DNA of 8,902 bases from JBGTLW01 sp041743835 (GTDB lineage: Bacteria > Planctomycetota > Phycisphaerae > Phycisphaerales > Phycisphaeraceae), in contig JBGTLW010000054.1 of NCBI GenBank assembly GCA_041743835.1, positions 1-8,902 on the forward strand. Reading direction: 5' to 3'. The stretch's first letter is position 1, and each line of letters begins with the position of its first letter. Shown here in pieces: positions 5,401-8,902 of the stretch. Under the pieces are notes generated by a model, which worked only from the letters and a program-made list of their open reading frames with translations, was not told where the DNA came from and searched no databases. The position numbers and the translations under genes were made by a program.

Positions 5401-6879
5401 ATGCCCCCCCTCACCGGCCAGCGTGTCACCGTCATGGGTCTGGGCCGGTTTGGTGGCGGGGTCGGTGTCACACGCTACCTCGTGTCGCAAGGTGCGCAGG
5501 TGCTCGTCACCGACACCGGGTCAGCCGCGAGCCTGGCCGCATCAGTGGAACAGCTCAGCGGCCTGCCCGGCATCACCTACCGCCTGGGCGAGCACCGGGA
5601 AAGCGACTTCACCGGTGCTGATCTGGTCGTCGCCAACCCCGCTGTGAAGCCAGGCGACACATACCTGGCCGCGGCACGCGATGCGGGTGTGCCCATCACC
5701 ACCGAACTCCGGCTGCTGGTCGAGCGCTTGCCCAACCGTCAGCGCACCATCGGCATCACCGGCAGTGCCGGCAAAAGCACCATCACCGCAATGATCGGCT
5801 ACATCCTGGAAAAAGCGATCAAACAGAAAACCGATGAAGTGCAGATTGAAACCGAGCACCCCATAGCCGGGCCGCTACGCGGCCCGGACCCGCACCCCAA
5901 AGTCTTCCTGGGCGGGAACCTCGGCGGCTCACTGCTTCAACAGCTCGACCAGATCACCGCCGACGACTGGATCGTGCTCGAACTCTCCAGCTTCATGCTC
6001 CACTACCTCCGCCCGAGCGACACCTTCGCGGGGTGGAGCCCGCACATTGCCGTGGTGACCAATCTCTCGCCCAATCACCTGGATTGGCACGGCAGCTTCG
6101 ATGCATACCGGGCGGATAAGCAGGTCATCCTCGACCACCAGCACGACGACCAGGCCGACGCTGCGGTGTGTGGGCCGGGCGTCCGCGCGGTGGTTACGCC
6201 CCGTGTGAAACGCTGTCGCGACTTTGACCCAGCGGGTGAGTCGCGCGACCCGTATGAATCGTTGCTCCCGCTCAAAATCCCCGGCCAACACAACCAGCTC
6301 AACGCCCGCCTCGCCGCCGCCGCTGTGCAATTCGCCATCGGAATGCCCGAGTACCGCGGCTGCGAGTTGCTCGCCGACTTCCCCGGCCTGCCGTACCGCC
6401 TCCAGTTCGTGGCTGAGCGTGGCGGCGTCCGCTTCTACAACGACTCGAAGTCCACCACCCCCGAGTCTGCCCGACTCGCGATCGACGCCTTCCCTGAAGG
6501 CACCACGCACATCATCCTCGGCGGTTACGACAAGGGCAGCGACCTGACGCCATTGGCCGAACATGCCGCGACCCGGTGCGCGGGCATCTACACCATCGGC
6601 AAGACCGGCGACACGATCGCAGACGCAGCGACCCGGGCCACACACGGACCCCCCACGCGACCCGACACCTGCGGCGGTGTCGCCTGGCCCCCGCCCTCGG
6701 CCGAGGTGGTGCGCTGTGGCGACCTGGACACGGCCGTGCAACAAGCCATCACGCGCGCTAAGCCCGGCCAAGTCGTGCTGCTGTCACCCGCCTGCGCCTC
6801 GTGGGGCCAATACGAAAACTTCGAGCAGCGCGGCGACCACTTCACCCGCCTGGTCACCGCAATACCAGCCCGAAGCTGA
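5401..6879 (+). CDS. murD: UDP-N-acetylmuramoyl-L-alanine:D-glutamate ligase
   Basis: A cytoplasmic Mur ligase that adds D-glutamate to UDP-MurNAc-L-Ala using ATP, in peptidoglycan precursor synthesis. Visible are the N-terminal nucleotide-fold motif VMGLGRFGGG (11-20) with D38, the P-loop GITGSAGKST (118-127, K125), GGNLG (171-175), ELSSF (194-198), SPNHLDWHG (223-231), the probable carbamylated lysine K240, the HNQLNA segment (297-302), NDSKSTTPES (347-356), ILGGYDKGSD (372-381) and the C-terminal SPACASWGQYENFEQRGD (462-479). At 492 residues it is longer than the usual 440-460. Extra sequence lies near 138-166 and 410-434. The first insert contains a perfect DNA hairpin. The family P-loop is GTNGKT/ST or GSNGKST; here alanine (A123) replaces the asparagine. 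The usual aspartate before H226 is N225. The start has no clear ribosome site. A 54-bp gap follows the CvpA-like gene. Confidence 0.96.
   Translation: MPPLTGQRVTVMGLGRFGGGVGVTRYLVSQGAQVLVTDTGSAASLAASVEQLSGLPGITYRLGEHRESDFTGADLVVANPAVKPGDTYLAAARDAGVPITTELRLLVERLPNRQRTIGITGSAGKSTITAMIGYILEKAIKQKTDEVQIETEHPIAGPLRGPDPHPKVFLGGNLGGSLLQQLDQITADDWIVLELSSFMLHYLRPSDTFAGWSPHIAVVTNLSPNHLDWHGSFDAYRADKQVILDHQHDDQADAAVCGPGVRAVVTPRVKRCRDFDPAGESRDPYESLLPLKIPGQHNQLNARLAAAAVQFAIGMPEYRGCELLADFPGLPYRLQFVAERGGVRFYNDSKSTTPESARLAIDAFPEGTTHIILGGYDKGSDLTPLAEHAATRCAGIYTIGKTGDTIADAATRATHGPPTRPDTCGGVAWPPPSAEVVRCGDLDTAVQQAITRAKPGQVVLLSPACASWGQYENFEQRGDHFTRLVTAIPARS
5867..5887. repeat. Perfect 9-bp hairpin inside the murD insertion
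   Basis: Arms CCGGGCCGC (5867-5875) and GCGGCCCGG (5879-5887) flank a TAC loop. The hairpin lies in frame and encodes part of residues 156-163, within an insertion that ordinary MurD proteins lack. An in-frame palindromic element that tolerates translation would explain both the hairpin and the extra residues. GC-rich coding bias alone could make a weaker structure by chance, but not readily a perfect 9-bp stem at exactly this place. Confidence 0.55.
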
Positions 6880-6987
6880 AGCCCAAGACACGCCATAGCC
6901 GGATGCTCGCTGGGTCATGAAGTTGGAACCCCTGGGTCTTTCGCCGGGGGGCGGGATCGGGTAATCTGGGTGGGTGATGGTTTATAC

Positions 6988-6994
6988 AAGGGAG
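6988..6994 (+). promoter_or_regulatory. Ribosome binding site deciding the lipoprotein start
   Basis: AAGGGAG lies 6 nt before the ATG at 7001. It favours that codon over the in-frame ATGs at 6974 and 6977, which would put nine or eight extra polar residues before the signal sequence. Confidence 0.6.
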
Positions 6995-7000
6995 CCTGTC

Positions 7001-7288
7001 ATGATCTGGTGCTTGCGTGTATTGGCTGTGGTGGCGCTGCTGGGCATCGGGGTGGGGTGCGGATCGACTCAGGAGCGTGAGCCGCTGGTGTCTTCGATGA
7101 ACCTGCCGCCCAAGCCCGAGACCCTGATCTCGCCGGTGGCGTCGATCGGCGTGGCGGGCGGGACACCCTCGACCATCGGCGGGAGCGGCCGGTGGAAGCC
7201 CGCGATGTCGCCGGGCAATCCGCCGCGTGACGTGCTGATCGCGAACCAGCGGGCGATGCAAGCGATGCGTTCGCCGATCGCGGAGTAG
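7001..7288 (+). CDS. Small putative lipoprotein of unknown function
   Basis: This 95-residue protein has an N-terminal signal sequence: MIWCLR followed by a hydrophobic core and a GIGVGC|GS lipobox-like site with the cysteine at residue 20. The residue at -3 is glycine rather than the usual leucine or valine, so lipidation is probable but not certain. The mature part of about 75 residues is rich in proline, glycine and serine, lacks obvious secondary structure, and ends in a short potential helix (DVLIANQRAMQAMR). I recognise no family. It lies 121 bp after murD and 31 bp before lpxB, so an envelope location and cotranscription with lpxB are plausible inferences. The longer version from 6974 lacks a ribosome site. 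Confidence 0.65.
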   Translation: MIWCLRVLAVVALLGIGVGCGSTQEREPLVSSMNLPPKPETLISPVASIGVAGGTPSTIGGSGRWKPAMSPGNPPRDVLIANQRAMQAMRSPIAE

Positions 7289-7319
7289 CCCCAGCCCCGC
7301 ACGACACCGGGCACGACGC

Positions 7320-8486
7320 TTGCCGCCATCACGCGCCATCCTCTTTACCGCCTTCGAGCCCAGCGGCGACGCGTTGTCCGCCCCGACGATCGCGCGCCTG
7401 CTCGCAGACGACCCCACGCTCACCATCTACGCACTGGGCGGCCCTAAAATGGCGGCGGCTGGCGCGCACGTCATCGAACACACCACCGAGCACGCGAAGA
7501 TGCTGCTGGGCGCAGCCTCCGAGGCGGGTGCCCACCTCAAGCGGCTACGCAGACTCAAGCGGTGGCTACGCGAGCACCCGATCGACGCGGTCGTCCCGGT
7601 GGACAGCCCGGCTGCGAACTGGTCGATCTGTGGGCTGGTGAAGAAGGTGTGCACCGCTGCGCTGGTCGTCCACCTGGTCTGCCCGCAGGTCTGGGCGTGG
7701 GCGACGTGGCGTATCCACAAGCTCAAACGGCTGACCGATCATGTCATGTGCATCCTCCCCTTCGAGGTGGCGTACCTCCGGGGCCACGACATCGCGTGCA
7801 CGTTCGTCGGGCACCCGGTGTTTGAGCGGCAAGACCCGCAGCCGCCCGAAGGGTTGCCGGCCCAGCCCGGCGCGGTGAAGCTCGCGCTGTTGCCCGGGTC
7901 GCGGACCAAGGAAGTGGCATCCAACTACCCGACGATGCTGGGGGCACTTGGGCTCCTGCGGGAGCGGGGGCTGACGATCCACGCGGCGGTGGGCGCGAGC
8001 GATGAGATTCGCGCGGCCCAGATCAGCGCGATGACCCCGCCGGGGGTAGAGGTCACGGTGCTGCATGGCCAGACCGACGCGGTGATCCACTGGGCGGATG
8101 TGGTGCTGGCGACGTCTGGCACGGTGACGCTGCAGGTGCTGGCGTGCAGCACGCCGATGGTCGCGATGTACAACATGAGCGAGTTCCTCTCGCGGCATGT
8201 GTTCCCGCTGGTGGTCAAGACCCGGACGTTCACGCTGCCGAACCTGATCGGCGAGTCGATGGGGCTGGGCCGGGTGATCCGGGAGTTCGTGCCCCACTTC
8301 GGCGACCCGGCCCCGATCGCTGAGGAGCTGGCGTCGCTGATGGGCGATGGCGCGGCGGTCGAGGCGCAGCGGGCGGCGTTTGCGAAGGTCCACGGGCTGT
8401 TCGCGGCGACCGACTTTGCCACAAGCTCCGCCCAGACGCTGCGGTCGCTGCTGGAGGCCGGGCGGGGCGAAAAGGGCGGAAAATAA
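7320..8486 (+). CDS. lpxB: Lipid-A-disaccharide synthase
   Basis: A peripheral inner-membrane GT-B glycosyltransferase (family GT19) that joins UDP-2,3-diacylglucosamine and lipid X to form lipid A disaccharide 1-phosphate. At 388 residues it has the usual length. Family landmarks in order: FEPSGD (12-17; GEASGD in E. coli), GGPKM (40-44), VPVDSPAAN (92-100, with D95 at the catalytic aspartate position), CPQVWAW (121-127), LPFE (146-149), GHPVFE (164-169), ALLPGSRTKEV (189-199), ATSGTVTLQV (264-273) and LPNLIG (306-311). The start is probably TTG, since the next in-frame methionine is at 44, after conserved sequence. No clear ribosome site is seen, so translation may depend on the lipoprotein gene 31 bp upstream. 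Its presence implies an outer membrane with lipid A. The usual lpxD-fabZ-lpxA neighbours are absent. The gene ends just before a strong hairpin. Confidence 0.95.
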   Translation: MPPSRAILFTAFEPSGDALSAPTIARLLADDPTLTIYALGGPKMAAAGAHVIEHTTEHAKMLLGAASEAGAHLKRLRRLKRWLREHPIDAVVPVDSPAANWSICGLVKKVCTAALVVHLVCPQVWAWATWRIHKLKRLTDHVMCILPFEVAYLRGHDIACTFVGHPVFERQDPQPPEGLPAQPGAVKLALLPGSRTKEVASNYPTMLGALGLLRERGLTIHAAVGASDEIRAAQISAMTPPGVEVTVLHGQTDAVIHWADVVLATSGTVTLQVLACSTPMVAMYNMSEFLSRHVFPLVVKTRTFTLPNLIGESMGLGRVIREFVPHFGDPAPIAEELASLMGDGAAVEAQRAAFAKVHGLFAATDFATSSAQTLRSLLEAGRGEKGGK

Positions 8487-8489
8487 CAA

Positions 8490-8509
8490 GGCGTCCCTTT
8501 CGGGACGCC
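8490..8509. terminator. Bidirectional intrinsic terminator between convergent genes
   Basis: The stem GGCGTCCC/GGGACGCC is a perfect 8 bp around a 4-nt loop, beginning 3 bp after the lpxB stop. On the + strand only a weak T content follows (CTGATTG). Read on the - strand the loop is GAAA (a GNRA loop) and the stem is followed by TTGTTATTTT. It therefore serves best as terminator for the minus-strand Lys-rich gene, and also marks the end of the + strand run. Confidence 0.8.
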
Positions 8510-8591
8510 CTGATTGAAAACAGCTCCAACGCGTCAAGTGGTGTTTTCGTCGTGCCCGCCTGTACATCGGAGCGGCGGGCTGCGGCGAGGG

Positions 8592-8616
8592 AGGCTGGGG
8601 TCACATGCCCCTGCCT
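8592..8616. other. Stem-loop in the 3' region of the Lys-rich gene
   Basis: AGGCTGGGG (8592-8600) can pair with CCCCTGCCT (8608-8616), with one T-T mismatch, around a 7-nt loop. It lies 33 bp beyond the stop of the minus-strand gene. No T-run follows on either strand, so it is not a standard terminator. It could stabilise the 3' untranslated region. The 138 bp between the terminator and the gene hold no gene that I can support. Confidence 0.35.
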
Positions 8617-8648
8617 TAGCGAATCTCGAGGCAACTGACTCGAACGAC

Positions 8649-8753
8649 TTACTTCTTCTTCTTCGTAGCCTTCTTTTTGGTCGCCTTCTTCTTGGCGGCC
8701 TTCTTCACAACCTTCTTCTTCGCAACTTTCTTCGTGGCCTTCTTCTTTGCCAT
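8649..8753 (-). CDS. 34-residue Lys/Ala-rich histone H1-like basic protein
   Basis: This very small gene translates to MAKKKATKKVAKKK, then VVKKAAKKKATKKKATKKKK. Lysine makes up 20 of 34 residues, with 7 Ala, 3 Thr and 3 Val, and no acidic or aromatic residue. The composition resembles the C-terminal tails of eukaryotic histone H1 and bacterial histone-like tails (Hc1/AlgP type), so binding to DNA or RNA through charge is the likely role; this rests on composition only. It is free-standing: an in-frame TGA lies six codons before the ATG, and AAAGGA sits 7 nt upstream. A strong promoter precedes it. It is convergent with lpxB and shares the terminator at 8490-8509. The opposite strand of this low-complexity stretch is also open, but without any start signal. 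A real gene is strongly supported by the promoter, ribosome site, ATG and terminator together. Confidence 0.82.
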   Translation of the reverse strand: MAKKKATKKVAKKKVVKKAAKKKATKKKATKKKK

Positions 8754-8760
8754 AGCTGGT

Positions 8761-8766
8761 TCCTTT
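8761..8766 (-). promoter_or_regulatory. Ribosome binding site of the Lys-rich gene
   Basis: On the minus strand this reads AAAGGA, 7 nt before the ATG. It confirms the start of the 34-residue protein. Confidence 0.75.
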
Positions 8767-8773
8767 CAGACGC

Positions 8774-8795
8774 GTGATCGGAGCTGTGCGATCAC
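8774..8795. promoter_or_regulatory. Operator-like dyad over the transcription start
   Basis: Perfect 7-bp arms GTGATCG (8774-8780) and CGATCAC (8789-8795) are separated by 8 bp. The dyad overlaps the -10 box and the predicted start near 8787, an ideal place for a repressor. As RNA, only part of it would be in the transcript, so a DNA-binding role is more likely than an RNA hairpin. Confidence 0.5.
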
Positions 8796-8823
8796 TGTAA
8801 CGACGACATCAAATCATTGTCAA
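8794..8823 (-). promoter_or_regulatory. Strong sigma70-type promoter of the Lys-rich gene
   Basis: On the minus strand a perfect -35 TTGACA (8818-8823) is followed by an 18-bp spacer and the -10 TACAGT (8794-8799). Directly upstream of the -35 lies an A/T tract (about 8824-8835, AATTTTTT on the minus strand) resembling an UP element. The predicted start near 8787 gives a leader of about 33 nt. This is the clearest promoter in the window. Confidence 0.75.
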
Positions 8824-8853
8824 CAAAAAATTATCTGCCGCGCGAGATTTATC

Positions 8854-8868
8854 GGCGCATCATGCGCC
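8854..8868. promoter_or_regulatory. 15-bp palindrome upstream of the Lys-rich gene promoter
   Basis: GGCGCAT and ATGCGCC form perfect 7-bp arms around a single C. Its centre is about 74 bp upstream of the predicted start of transcription, a position used by activators. No gene is supported in 8824-8902; the strand facing away may lead to a gene beyond the window. Confidence 0.4.
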
Positions 8869-8902
8869 CATACTTGAGCAAACCACACAAACTTTTCCAC
8901 CC

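Noticed and set aside
5861..6902. 10-mer CCATAGCCGG repeated at 5861-5870 and 6893-6902
   Set aside because: A pair of matching 10-mers is expected by chance in a GC-rich window of this size, and the flanks do not match.
6929..6949. Possible terminator hairpin after murD (CCCC.GG / CC.GGGG)
   Set aside because: Short stem with a bulge and no T-run; not enough to call a terminator.
8514..8877. Plus-strand frames across the Lys-rich gene with Phe/Leu-rich products
   Set aside because: They are the complement of lysine codons (CTT/TTC runs). They lack ribosome sites and oppose a promoter, ribosome site and terminator that all fit the minus strand.
8862..8902. ATG within the palindrome opening a frame to the right edge
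   Set aside because: No ribosome site, and too short to judge; the ATG belongs to the palindrome.

Overview
The window is a GC-rich chromosomal segment with two envelope-biogenesis genes: murD for peptidoglycan and lpxB for lipid A. Together these point to a Gram-negative organism. TTG starts, weak or absent Shine-Dalgarno sites on several genes, a large CvpA-like fusion, a four-helix-bundle (S23/IVP family) gene framed by AT-rich heptad repeats, and a tiny Lys/Ala-rich histone-like protein together suggest Planctomycetota, probably Phycisphaerae. That assignment is inference from gene style, not from a marker gene.

Layout, left to right. Positions 1-241 are non-coding upstream DNA with a near-palindrome at 135-150. 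Positions 242-3213 hold a two-gene module. The first gene is an intact PilT/PilU-type ATPase. The second is an unusual GspE/PilB-like protein with an N-terminal signal sequence and membrane segments, whose ATPase domain has lost the Walker A lysine, the Walker B glutamate and both box histidines but keeps its four zinc-site cysteines. Positions 3212-3645 look like an inserted cassette: a four-helix-bundle gene with a perfect AGGAGG site, bounded by inverted arrays of a 7-bp unit (GATTTTC upstream, GAAAATC downstream). The gene ends inside the second array and its stop overlaps the next start as ATGA.

Positions 3646-5346 encode a CvpA-like membrane protein with an unrecognised C-terminal region of about 440 residues. 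Positions 5401-6879 are murD, which carries an insertion containing a perfect 9-bp hairpin. Positions 7001-7288 encode a small probable lipoprotein and 7320-8486 encode lpxB. All of these genes lie on the + strand with gaps of 121 bp or less and may form one or two transcripts. A strong hairpin at 8490-8509 closes the run.

On the opposite strand, converging on it, is a 34-residue protein that is 59% lysine (8649-8753). It has its own strong promoter (perfect TTGACA), an operator-like dyad over the start of transcription, and an upstream palindrome.

The most interesting candidates for undescribed biology are the PilT plus membrane-anchored pseudo-GspE pair and the repeat-bounded S23 cassette inserted between operon genes. 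The Lys-rich mini-protein with its regulatory region is a third point of interest.
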